Positions 41,282 through 48,240 of a DNA stretch of 64,000 bases are shown piece after piece. The first letter of the stretch is position 1, and every line of letters starts with the position of its first letter. The position numbers were made by a program, and so were the translations under genes. Under the pieces are notes generated by a model. It made no database searches and was not told the origin of the DNA. It worked only from the letters and a program-made list of their open reading frames with translations. This stretch comes from Microbacterium sp. Root553 (GTDB lineage Bacteria > Actinomycetota > Actinomycetes > Actinomycetales > Microbacteriaceae), in NCBI RefSeq assembly GCF_001426995.1, contig NZ_LMFY01000001.1, positions 2,599,471 through 2,663,470 of the forward strand. Direction: 5' to 3'.

Positions 41282-42918
41282 ACCGTCGCCTCATCCATCA
41301 GGTCGGCGAGAGCCGTGGCGATCGCGTCGGGCTCCCGCTTGGCGAGGTCATCGATCTCGCGGCGGCGGCGCTCGACGAGCACCTTGTCGGGCTCGGGCTC
41401 GTCATCGAGATCCACCGAGGCCGAGGGCAGCAGGGTGGTCGGTGCGGGCATCGGGATCGCCTCGGCGTCTTTGAGCCCCCGGAGGGACTTGAGCTTCTGC
41501 TCCTCGCTCTCGGTGACGGTCGCGAAGTACTCGATCGGCCCGTCGTCGGTGTACATCACACGTCGCTTCATCCGGCGACGCACCACGAGATAGACGATCA
41601 GGATCACGACCGCGAGCAGGATCGAGCCGCCGATGATCGCCGACCGCAGCAGCTCCTGCTGGAACTGCTGCTCCCTCTCCGCCTCCGCGGCCGCGAGGGC
41701 GGTCTGCGCCGCCGTCGCTCCGGCCTGGGTGAACTCGACGAACTCGACCGCGATCTCATCGCCGCGTTCGACGTCGATCCCCGCCGCCGACGCGACCAGC
41801 GATTCGATCTGGTTCGCGGTGACCCCCGTCACCGCCCCGCGGTTGAGAGCGATGCTCACCGTCTGCCTGGTCACCTCGCCGGCGGGAGTGACGGTCTTCT
41901 CGGTCGACTTGTTCACCGCGTTGCTGCGAGATGTCTCCTCGAACTCGTACGCCCCCTCGCCGTCTCCCCCATTCGGCACGGCGATGTTGTCGGGCCCCAG
42001 GACGCCGGCCCCGCCGGCCTGGCCGCCGTTGTACGTCTCGGTCTTCGTCTGCTCCGAGGCGCTGAGGTCGCCCTCCGGCGCGGAATAGGTCTCATCCATC
42101 CGCTCGGAGGTGGAGTTCGCGACATCGGCAGACACGGTGACGGTGGCGTTGCCGGGGCCGACGATCGTCTCCAGCATCCGGCTGACCGAGGCCGCGACCT
42201 TCGCCTCGTGCTCGGTCGCCTGCTTCGACGAGCTGCCGGTGAGACCGGTGCCGACCGCCGAGAGCACCCGACCGTCCTGATCCGTGACCGCCACGTCCTC
42301 CGGGGTCATGCCGGGGATCGATGCGCTCGTGAGATGGACGATCGCCTCGATCTTCTCGTCGCTGAGGGACGCACCGCTGCGGGTCTTGACGAACACCGAG
42401 GCGGTGGGACTCTGCTGCTCCGAGACGAACACGCTCTGCTCGGGAATCGCCAGTTGCACGGATGCCGTCGAGATCCCCTCCATCGCACCGATCGTTCCGG
42501 CGAGCTCGCCCTCGATCGCGCGCTTGTAGGTGACCGACTGCTGGAACTCGCTCGCCGTCACGCCCATCTTGTCGAGCAGCGTGTATCCCGCGCTGGTGTC
42601 GCCGGGCAGACCGGCGGATGCGGCCGCGAGGCGTTGCGCGTAGACCTGGTCGTCCGGCACGAGGATCGTCGCCCCGCCCTCGGTGAGCTCGTATCCGACG
42701 CCGGCGGACTTCAGCTGCTCGACGACCGCCGACGCATCCCCCGCACTCAGTCCGGTGAAGAGGGGGCTCATCTGCGGCCGGGTCAGCCAGGAGCCGAGCG
42801 CGACCGCGCCCATGACCAGCAGCGCGACGCCGATGACGGCGATCGTGCGCTGGGCCAGAGAGAAGCCGCCGACGACCCGCTTCGCGCGGTCGTAGTAGCC
42901 CGTGAGCATCGTGGGCAT
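41278..42918 (-). CDS. fliF: Flagellar MS-ring protein FliF
   Basis: 546 residues with two membrane spans (about 22-42 and 430-455). Ring-building motifs include the YscJ-like domain ALALPEQSVF-type segment (VQLAIPEQSVFVSEQQSPTA), and the second RBM ring domain covers about 230-400. The C-terminal FliG-binding segment is acidic. It is the base on which rod, C-ring and export gate assemble. ATG 42918 overlaps the fliE stop (ATGA). Confidence 0.94.
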   Translation of the reverse strand: MPTMLTGYYDRAKRVVGGFSLAQRTIAVIGVALLVMGAVALGSWLTRPQMSPLFTGLSAGDASAVVEQLKSAGVGYELTEGGATILVPDDQVYAQRLAAASAGLPGDTSAGYTLLDKMGVTASEFQQSVTYKRAIEGELAGTIGAMEGISTASVQLAIPEQSVFVSEQQSPTASVFVKTRSGASLSDEKIEAIVHLTSASIPGMTPEDVAVTDQDGRVLSAVGTGLTGSSSKQATEHEAKVAASVSRMLETIVGPGNATVTVSADVANSTSERMDETYSAPEGDLSASEQTKTETYNGGQAGGAGVLGPDNIAVPNGGDGEGAYEFEETSRSNAVNKSTEKTVTPAGEVTRQTVSIALNRGAVTGVTANQIESLVASAAGIDVERGDEIAVEFVEFTQAGATAAQTALAAAEAEREQQFQQELLRSAIIGGSILLAVVILIVYLVVRRRMKRRVMYTDDGPIEYFATVTESEEQKLKSLRGLKDAEAIPMPAPTTLLPSASVDLDDEPEPDKVLVERRRREIDDLAKREPDAIATALADLMDEATV

Positions 42919-43238
42919 CAGGCCTGCATCCTCATGATCTCGTTGAACGCCGAGACGCTGCGGTCTCGCACGGCGACCACCAGATCGAGGGTCACCGAGG
43001 CGCGGGTGGAGGCGATCATCGCCTGGTGGATGTCCTGCAGGTCTCCGGTCACGGCCTGCACCGCGAGCTCGTTGGAGGTCGACTGCAACTGCTGCAGACT
43101 CTCGACGGCTCCGGTGAGCGAGGTCGCGAAGGCACCGGCGGATGCCGGGGCACCGGCCGCGTCGGGACCCGTCTCGAAGCTCAGCGCCGACAGCGGCGCG
43201 ACACCGGCGGCGGACACCGCGTCGATCGGACCGCTCAT
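42918..43238 (-). CDS. fliE: Flagellar hook-basal body protein FliE
   Basis: 106 residues, ending VTLDLVVAVRDRSVSAFNEIMRMQA, the conserved FliE C-terminus (K/R-N-K-V-x-A-Y-x-E-I-M-R-M-x-V type). It joins the MS-ring and export gate to the rod. Single-base overlap with flgC and overlap with fliF. Confidence 0.92.
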   Translation of the reverse strand: MSGPIDAVSAAGVAPLSALSFETGPDAAGAPASAGAFATSLTGAVESLQQLQSTSNELAVQAVTGDLQDIHQAMIASTRASVTLDLVVAVRDRSVSAFNEIMRMQA

Positions 43239-43630
43239 CAGCCGCGTCCGATCTGCAGCGCGGCCTCGTAGGTCGTCTTCGCGCGGTCAACGACCGCGGC
43301 GTTCGCCTCGTAGCCGCGCTGCGCGAGGATCAGCATGCTCATCTGATCCCCGAGCTCGACGTCGGGGTACTGCACGTAGCCGTCGTCGTTCGCGTACGGA
43401 TGCTCGGGGTCGTAGACGAGTGTGCCCTCGGCCTCCGATTCGACCACGCCCGCCACGTACACCCCGGGGCTCTGCGTGCCCGCCTGCACGGCGACGTACT
43501 TCTCGCGGAACCCCTCCTGACCCGGAGGGGTCGCGGTGTTGACGTTCGCGATGTTGTCACTGAGCGCATCGAGCCATTTGCGGTGCGCGGTCAGCCCGGT
43601 GCCGGCGATGCCGATCGCATCGAACGTCAT
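43238..43630 (-). CDS. flgC: Flagellar basal-body rod protein FlgC
   Basis: 130 residues. The N-terminal rod motif ALSDNIANVNTATPPGQEGF and C-terminal QMSMLILAQRGYEANAAVVD are typical, with the YVAGVVESEAEGTLVYDPEHP segment that is specific to FlgC (by its ends). Proximal rod subunit. Overlaps flgB by 4 bp. Confidence 0.94.
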   Translation of the reverse strand: MTFDAIGIAGTGLTAHRKWLDALSDNIANVNTATPPGQEGFREKYVAVQAGTQSPGVYVAGVVESEAEGTLVYDPEHPYANDDGYVQYPDVELGDQMSMLILAQRGYEANAAVVDRAKTTYEAALQIGRG

Positions 43631-43974
43631 GCGGATGCCTGACCGATCGCCTTGCTGATCGACGAGGCCTGGCCGCCGATCGCCTGACTGGCGAACTGGA
43701 AACGCAGCACCGTGTCGATGTTCGAGAGGGTCTCGGTGTCGAGGTTGACGTTGTTGCCGTTCAGCCGGGTGGGCTCAAGCGACCGCTCGACCGTGGCGGC
43801 GACCGAGCCGGAGCCGTTCGCGACGGCCGTGCGCAGCTCGTCCTCGAACTGCACGCGCTGGGCCCGATAGCCGGGGGTGTTGACGTTGGCGATGTTCTCA
43901 GCGATCGAGCGTTGGCGCAGCGCCAGCCCGTCGAGGGCGCTGATCAGCGCGGAGGAGGTGACGGATTCGAGCAC
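43627..43974 (-). CDS. flgB: Flagellar basal-body rod protein FlgB
   Basis: 115 residues with ALRQRSIAENIANVNTPGY near the N-terminus and LDTETLSNIDTVLRFQFASQ near the C-terminus, matching FlgB. GTG 43974 is preceded by CGGAG. First gene of flgB-flgC-fliE-fliF-fliG. Its promoter and leader (two ACGGA-loop hairpins) are nearly the same as those of fliP. Confidence 0.93.
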   Translation of the reverse strand: MLESVTSSALISALDGLALRQRSIAENIANVNTPGYRAQRVQFEDELRTAVANGSGSVAATVERSLEPTRLNGNNVNLDTETLSNIDTVLRFQFASQAIGGQASSISKAIGQASA

Positions 43975-44000
43975 GGGGGCACTCCGGACGTTGGTGGAGA

Positions 44001-44015
44001 GGCCGATCCGTGGCC
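44001..44015 (-). promoter_or_regulatory. flgB leader hairpin 2 (candidate CsrA site)
   Basis: GGCC-ACGGATC-GGCC on the minus strand: fully paired 4-bp stem, ACGGAUC loop, 26 nt before the GTG start. Confidence 0.62.
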
Positions 44016-44022
44016 AATCGTC

Positions 44023-44037
44023 GAGCGATCCGTGCTC
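44023..44037 (-). promoter_or_regulatory. flgB leader hairpin 1 (candidate CsrA site)
   Basis: GAGC-ACGGATC-GCTC on the minus strand, beginning 8 nt past the -10 box. Confidence 0.62.
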
Positions 44038-44045
44038 GGAGCGGA

Positions 44046-44074
44046 CTATCGCGACACCGATGCTCCCCCGTAAC
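44046..44074 (-). promoter_or_regulatory. Flagellar (sigma-28-type) promoter of flgB operon
   Basis: GGTTAC, 18 bases ending GTCG, CGATAG at 44051-44046 on the minus strand. The -35 box lies only 9 bp past the stop of the fliT-like gene (44083). Confidence 0.8.
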
Positions 44075-44082
44075 CCTCGCGG

Positions 44083-44361
44083 TCACCCTTCGATGTCGAG
44101 GTACGCGGGACGATCCTGCCGCCCTGTCGGCACCCGACGCAGTGCGGCGATCTCCCGCGCGACATGCGCGCGCGACGCCGTCAGCGCGCCGATCATCAGC
44201 TGCTGCCGCGCGAGCACGGCCTCGGCCCGTTCTCTGAGTTCGTCGGGAACGGGTCCGGGCGGCGCGTCGAGGGGCCGATCGTCGAGCGTCTCGTCGGCGG
44301 CGTCGAGCGCACGCTCGAACCTGTCGAGCACCGCCATCCAGGCGGTCAGCGCCTCGGTCAT
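44083..44361 (-). CDS. FliT-like small helical protein
   Basis: 92-residue helical protein (WMAVLDRFERALDAADETL, then ERAEAVLARQQLMIGALTASRAHVAREIAAL). No motif is diagnostic, but the place directly after fliS, the size and the helical content fit FliT, the FliD export chaperone. It starts 6 bp after the fliS stop and is followed by the flgB promoter. Confidence 0.6.
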   Translation of the reverse strand: MTEALTAWMAVLDRFERALDAADETLDDRPLDAPPGPVPDELRERAEAVLARQQLMIGALTASRAHVAREIAALRRVPTGRQDRPAYLDIEG

Positions 44362-44367
44362 CGCGCG

Positions 44368-44778
44368 TCAGCCCAGGGCCGAGACACGCGGAGCGGCCGC
44401 GGCGGTCAGCTCGGCCGCCTCGTGCCACGCCTCGCGCAGGGGCGCCACCAGCTGACGGCACTCGAGGGTGGCGGCGCGATCGCGCGAGACGTTCGCCGAG
44501 ATGAGGCGCCCGGTGAGGTACGTGTAGACGCCCCGCAGCTCCGCCGCGGCATTCCAGGCGTCGGTGAGCGAGCCGTGCAGCTCCGCGACGATCGACTGGG
44601 CATGCGTGAGGTGCGTGTTCGCCGCGTTCCAGTCCCCGGCGTCCTGCGCGGATGCCGCCCGGTCGATGTCGACGAGCAGGCGGTCGTACAGCAGGGTGAG
44701 CAGGCGTTCGGGCGTCGCGGACGCGACCTGCTGCTCCAGGTACTGCTGCTTGGCCCGGTCGAGGGAGGTGAGTGCCAT
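44368..44778 (-). CDS. fliS: Flagellin export chaperone FliS
   Basis: 136 residues. It starts with AKQQYLEQQVASATPERLL, then LLYDRLLVDIDRAASAQDAGDW, matching FliS (Y-x-x-x-x-V-x-T-A-S-P-x-x-L-L-x-M-L-Y-D). It caps flagellin C-termini before export. An unusual Ala-rich C-terminus follows. 39 bp after fliD. Confidence 0.92.
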   Translation of the reverse strand: MALTSLDRAKQQYLEQQVASATPERLLTLLYDRLLVDIDRAASAQDAGDWNAANTHLTHAQSIVAELHGSLTDAWNAAAELRGVYTYLTGRLISANVSRDRAATLECRQLVAPLREAWHEAAELTAAAAPRVSALG

Positions 44779-44817
44779 GATGTGCGAGCTCCGGTGGGTG
44801 GTGGTCGGAAGGACGGG

Positions 44818-46182
44818 TCAGTCGCCCGAGGACGGCGAGAGGCCGGCGAGCTGGCTCGTCAGCCACGAGGACTGCGACTGCAGCTTCGAGAGCTGGACCT
44901 CGAGCTGGGCGTAGGTGCGCTCCAGCGTCGCGCGGCGCTGGTCGAGACGGACATCCCAGCGCTCGACCTGGGTCTTGAGCGTCTTGACCTCGTCCTCCTG
45001 GCCGGTGATGCGACTGGTGAGCAGCCCGTCGTACTTGTCGGAGTACTGGGTGGTCACGCCCTCCAGCCGCGCAGCCACGCCGGAGAACAGCTCCTGCGTG
45101 CCCTCCGCGTCAGTGGCGAGGGCCGCGGCGAACTTCTCGGCGTCGAAGGACAGCACGCCCTTGTCGCTGACGGTGATGCCGATCGTCGAGGGAGAGATGC
45201 CGTCCACCGGATGCTGCACGGCGTTGGCCAGCGCACCCCGCAGGTTGCGTACGGTGCTGTCGCCCGTGAAGACACCGAGGGTGGTCGTCTCGCCCACCCC
45301 GCCGACCGTCGCCGTCGATCCCTTGTCGATGCGGGTCAGCAGGCTCGCGATCTCCTTGATGAAGGTCTCGGCGGTCGTGGTCTGCTTCTTCGCGTCGCGC
45401 GCCACCGTGACCGTCACGGGATCGGCGCTCACCGCGGTGACGGTGACCTCGATCCCCTCGCCCACGGTGATCGTGTTGCCGGGGTGGGTGAGCACCTGCT
45501 CGGCAGCGGTTCCCGCGAACAGCCGGATGCGGGCATCCGCTCCCTGCGTGATCAGCGCCGCACCGGGCTGGGCTCCGAGATCCGTGGAGGTGCCCGCCGC
45601 GACCTCGGCCGCAGTCCCCCGGTGCACGGTGAAGGCACCGGCCGCGCCTGTCTCGACGGAGGTGAGCTGGATGCGTGAGAGCGGTGCGCCGTCGGCATCC
45701 GTGCCCGCGGGCACGACGGTCGCGCTGACTCCTGCCTTGGAGTCGTTGATGGCCTTGGCGAGGTCCTGGGCGCCGGTGCCCAGCGGGGTGACCTCGACGG
45801 CCTCGCCGTCGGATCCGACGACGGTGAAGGGTCCACCCCAGCCTGTCGATCCGGCGGCTGCGGTGACGAGGGAGTGGGCGGTCGCGACCGCGTCGACCAC
45901 GACGGCGGTCGAGAAGGCGCTGGCCTTCGCTCCCGCCGAGACCGTGACGGTCTCGGACGATGACGAGGCGGTGAACGCCGCGAGCGAGGTCGCGGATGCC
46001 GCGGTCTTCGCCTTCGTGACGAGCTCCTGCAGCGTGGTGTTCAGCGACTGGAGGTTCGTGATGATCGAGTTGCGATCGGCGATCTTGTTCGTGATCAGCG
46101 TCTTCGGGATGGCCGAGACGTCCATCATCGCCTTGATGAGCTCTTCGGTCTTGAGCCCTGATACGAGTCCGTCGAGTTTCAT
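44818..46182 (-). CDS. fliD: Flagellar filament cap protein FliD (HAP2)
   Basis: 454 residues. FliD_N region: LDGLVSGLKTEELIKAMMD at the start. FliD_C region: KGVLSFDAEKFAAALATD and the C-terminal coiled coil YAQLEVQLSKLQSQSSWLTSQLA. It caps the filament and folds flagellin. ATG 46182 has only a weak Shine-Dalgarno sequence (GGGATG region). No flagellar promoter is seen, so it is probably transcribed by read-through past the fliC terminator or from an unseen promoter. Confidence 0.93.
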   Translation of the reverse strand: MKLDGLVSGLKTEELIKAMMDVSAIPKTLITNKIADRNSIITNLQSLNTTLQELVTKAKTAASATSLAAFTASSSSETVTVSAGAKASAFSTAVVVDAVATAHSLVTAAAGSTGWGGPFTVVGSDGEAVEVTPLGTGAQDLAKAINDSKAGVSATVVPAGTDADGAPLSRIQLTSVETGAAGAFTVHRGTAAEVAAGTSTDLGAQPGAALITQGADARIRLFAGTAAEQVLTHPGNTITVGEGIEVTVTAVSADPVTVTVARDAKKQTTTAETFIKEIASLLTRIDKGSTATVGGVGETTTLGVFTGDSTVRNLRGALANAVQHPVDGISPSTIGITVSDKGVLSFDAEKFAAALATDAEGTQELFSGVAARLEGVTTQYSDKYDGLLTSRITGQEDEVKTLKTQVERWDVRLDQRRATLERTYAQLEVQLSKLQSQSSWLTSQLAGLSPSSGD

Positions 46183-46227
46183 CCCGGTCGTCTTCCGTGC
46201 GGTGCGGTCGAAGGTGTCCTACAGGAA

Positions 46228-46261
46228 GGCGCCCGAGCGGAGGTGACTCCACCCGGGCGCC
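46228..46261 (-). terminator. Hairpin between fliC and fliD
   Basis: Stem GGCGCCCG/CGGGCGCC (8 bp) encloses GGAG-GTGA-CTCC. It starts 23 bp past the fliC stop and is followed on the minus strand by TTCCT. It would separate abundant fliC mRNA from fliD with partial read-through. Confidence 0.65.
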
Positions 46262-46284
46262 CTGTGCGCCTCAGGCGCAGCGAC

Positions 46285-47109
46285 TCAACGGAGCAGCTGC
46301 AGGACGCCCTGGCCCGACTGGTTCGCCTGCGCGAGCATGGCGGTACCGGCCTGCTGCAGGATGTTCGAGGCGGTGTACCTGACCATCTCGGCGGCCATGT
46401 CGGTGTCGGCGATGCGGCTCTTCGCGGCAGAGAGGTTCTCGGCCGAGACCTGCAGCGAGTTGATCGTCGACTCGAAACGGTTCTGCACCGCACCGAGACC
46501 GGCGCGAGCCGTGGAGACGGCCGTGATCTGGGTGTCGATCGCGGCGATCGTGGTCAGCGCGTTGGCGGCGGTGTCCACAGTCAGCCCGCCGATCGTGGCA
46601 CCGAGACCCGAGAAGTCCGTCAGCGTGACGGCGATCTGGTCCTCGGCCGCCTCGGAGCCTGCGCCGACCTGGAACGTCAGCGTGGCCGCGCTGTCGAGCA
46701 GCTTGATCCCGTTGAAGTTCGTGCTCGCCGCGACGCGGGTGAGCTCCTCGCCGAGCGTGTCGATCTCGGTCTTGATGGCGGTGCGCGAGTCGGCGTTGTT
46801 CGAGTCCGAACCCGCCTGGACCGCGAGGTCGCGGACGCGCTGCAGGATCGAGTGGACCTCGGTCAGGGCGCCTTCCGCGGTCTGGATGACCGAGATGCCG
46901 TCCTGCGCGTTGCGAGCGGCGACGTTCAGGCCGTTGACCTGCGAGCGCAGGCCCTCGGAGATCGCGAGGCCGGCCGCGTCATCGGCTGCACGGTTGATGC
47001 GCAGACCGCTCGAGAGCTTCTCGAGCGACTTCGACATGTCGTTCTGGTTGATGGAGAGGTTGCGGTACGCGTTGAGTGCACCGACGTTGGTTGCGATCTG
47101 AAGACCCAT
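46285..47109 (-). CDS. fliC: Flagellin
   Basis: 274 residues, a short flagellin with only the D0/D1 helices and a small centre. N-terminal ALNAYRNLSINQNDMSKSLEKL and SGLRINRAADDAAGLAISE are diagnostic, and the C-terminal helix ends NILQQAGTAMLAQANQSGQG then VLQLLR. Starts at ATG 47109 after GGAGG. It is transcribed from its own promoter (47170-47198) with a leader of about 54 nt that contains two ACGGA elements, one over the Shine-Dalgarno sequence. Single flagellin copy in the window. Confidence 0.97.
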   Translation of the reverse strand: MGLQIATNVGALNAYRNLSINQNDMSKSLEKLSSGLRINRAADDAAGLAISEGLRSQVNGLNVAARNAQDGISVIQTAEGALTEVHSILQRVRDLAVQAGSDSNNADSRTAIKTEIDTLGEELTRVAASTNFNGIKLLDSAATLTFQVGAGSEAAEDQIAVTLTDFSGLGATIGGLTVDTAANALTTIAAIDTQITAVSTARAGLGAVQNRFESTINSLQVSAENLSAAKSRIADTDMAAEMVRYTASNILQQAGTAMLAQANQSGQGVLQLLR

Positions 47110-47114
47110 GAGTG

Positions 47115-47125
47115 TTCCTCCGTGG
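47115..47125 (-). promoter_or_regulatory. ACGGA element over the fliC Shine-Dalgarno sequence
   Basis: CCACGGAGGAA on the minus strand combines ACGGA with the GGAGG ribosome-binding site, 5 nt before ATG. It repeats the CCACGGA of the hairpin 30 nt upstream. A CsrA dimer bridging both would block ribosome entry, as on Bacillus hag. Confidence 0.55.
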
Positions 47126-47142
47126 TTATGGGGCTGAATGCG

Positions 47143-47158
47143 GGTCCGTCCGTGGACC
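47143..47158 (-). promoter_or_regulatory. fliC leader hairpin (candidate CsrA site)
   Basis: GGTCC-ACGGAC-GGACC on the minus strand: perfect 5-bp stem and a six-base loop with GGA. It starts 11 nt past the -10 box. Confidence 0.65.
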
Positions 47159-47169
47159 TGCACAACCGA

Positions 47170-47198
47170 CATTCGCGACGACGGCCGCCGCGGTAACC
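47170..47198 (-). promoter_or_regulatory. Flagellar (sigma-28-type) promoter of fliC
   Basis: GGTTACC (47198-47192), spacer of 17, then CGAATG at 47175-47170, with the shared GTCGCGA context. One base shorter and CGAATG instead of CGATAG compared with the other five sites. Confidence 0.65.
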
Positions 47199-47224
47199 GC
47201 GGTGGAGCAATTTTCCCGCCGCGC

Positions 47225-48118
47225 TCAGACGGCGGCGAGCAGGGCGCCGGCGCGCGCCGGCATCGCGATACGGACCGCCGCAGCGATCGGGGCCGGTGCC
47301 GCGGTGCGCGCGGGACCGAAGAGGGTCTCGAAGAAGCCGGCCTTCGCCTTGGTCGAGCGGTCGCCCGTGGTGCCGCCCTCCCAGGCCTCCATCGCCTCGC
47401 GCATCAGCAGCAGCCCTCGGGAGCGCAGCTTCGACACGTAGGCGTGACTGACCTCGAGCTCCTCGGCGATGTCCTTGACGGTGCGGTCCTCGAGATAGAT
47501 GCCGCGCACGACGTGCTGCATCGCCGCCGGAAGGGCATCGACGACCCTGTTCACCATGTCGCGCGTCTCCGACTGCTCCACCGCGTGCTCGGGCAGGATC
47601 ACGCTGTCGGCGAGATCGACGGCCTGCCGCCCCGTCTCGACGTCGAAGTGCTCGTCGAAGCTGACGGCCGAGCGCACCATCTCGTCGAGCTGCATCATCT
47701 CGGCGACGGCGTCGGCGCCGAGGCCGGACTCCTTCGCGAGCTCGGCCACGGTCGCCGTCCGACCGGTGCGCGCGAAGATCACGTCTGCGGCCACCCGCAC
47801 CCGTTCGATCTTGTCGCGTCCGCGCTCGCCGGCGGGGTCGGCCCGACGCATCTCCGAGAGCATCGCCCAGTTGATCTGACTGCTCGCGAACGCGCCGAAG
47901 GGGATGCCGCGCGAGGAGTCGTAGGTCATCGCCGCGCGGGCGAGCCCGAGGCGTGCCGCGGAGAGCAGGTCGTCGAGGTCGACGTGGGTGGCCGATCGTG
48001 CCTTCTCGACGGCCAGGAAGGTCGCGAGCGGCATGTTCTCTCTGGCCAGCTTCTCCGCGGACGCAGCGGGCGCCGGGGGTGCGCTGGAGTCGGCAGAAAG
48101 TGCAGATTTGCTCAGCAA
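47225..48118 (-). CDS. FliA/WhiG-type sigma-70 family factor (copy 2)
   Basis: 297 residues. Region 2: HVDLDDLLSAARLGLARAAM and IPFGAFASSQINWAMLSEMRRAD. Region 3: RTATVAELAKESGL. Region 4: MQHVVRGIYLEDRTVKDIAEELEVSHAYVSKLRSRGLLLM (by its ends). A tail of about 50 residues follows (FFETLFGP...). TTG 48118 is preceded by GGAG at good spacing. It lies just upstream of fliC and is the best candidate for the flagellar sigma factor; copy 1 is at 19733-20578. No FlgM-like anti-sigma gene is visible near either. Confidence 0.87.
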   Translation of the reverse strand: MLSKSALSADSSAPPAPAASAEKLARENMPLATFLAVEKARSATHVDLDDLLSAARLGLARAAMTYDSSRGIPFGAFASSQINWAMLSEMRRADPAGERGRDKIERVRVAADVIFARTGRTATVAELAKESGLGADAVAEMMQLDEMVRSAVSFDEHFDVETGRQAVDLADSVILPEHAVEQSETRDMVNRVVDALPAAMQHVVRGIYLEDRTVKDIAEELEVSHAYVSKLRSRGLLLMREAMEAWEGGTTGDRSTKAKAGFFETLFGPARTAAPAPIAAAVRIAMPARAGALLAAV

Positions 48119-48204
48119 TGTGACTCCGTCGCTATATCAACTGGTTTATCAGTGAAAATAGCACGAAGAACGCGTATTCAAAGAAAAAGTTCACACGGCT
48201 GACA
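48119..48204 (-). promoter_or_regulatory. A/T-rich promoter region of sigma factor copy 2
   Basis: This stretch is far less GC-rich than the rest of the window. It holds GATATAG close to the start, GATAAACC, and the short dyad ACTG-GTTTAT-CAGT at 48140-48153. No GTTAC/CGATAG pair at flagellar spacing is present, so the gene is probably not auto-activated. Confidence 0.4.
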
Positions 48205-48240
48205 TCCCGCTCGAGGAGCGGGATCGAGGGGTCCTCGAGA
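48205..48240 (-). terminator. Two hairpins after the VanZ-RDD gene
   Basis: On the minus strand TCGAGG-ACC-CCTCGA is followed by ATCCCGCTC-CTC-GAGCGGGAT, a perfect 9-bp stem. They begin right after the stop at 48241. No immediate T-run, though TTTTTC lies about 15 bp on. Confidence 0.55.

Noticed and set aside
48140..48153. ACTG-GTTTAT-CAGT dyad as a firm operator for sigma factor copy 2
   Set aside because: Arms of only 4 bp in A/T-rich DNA are expected by chance; kept only as part of the promoter region.
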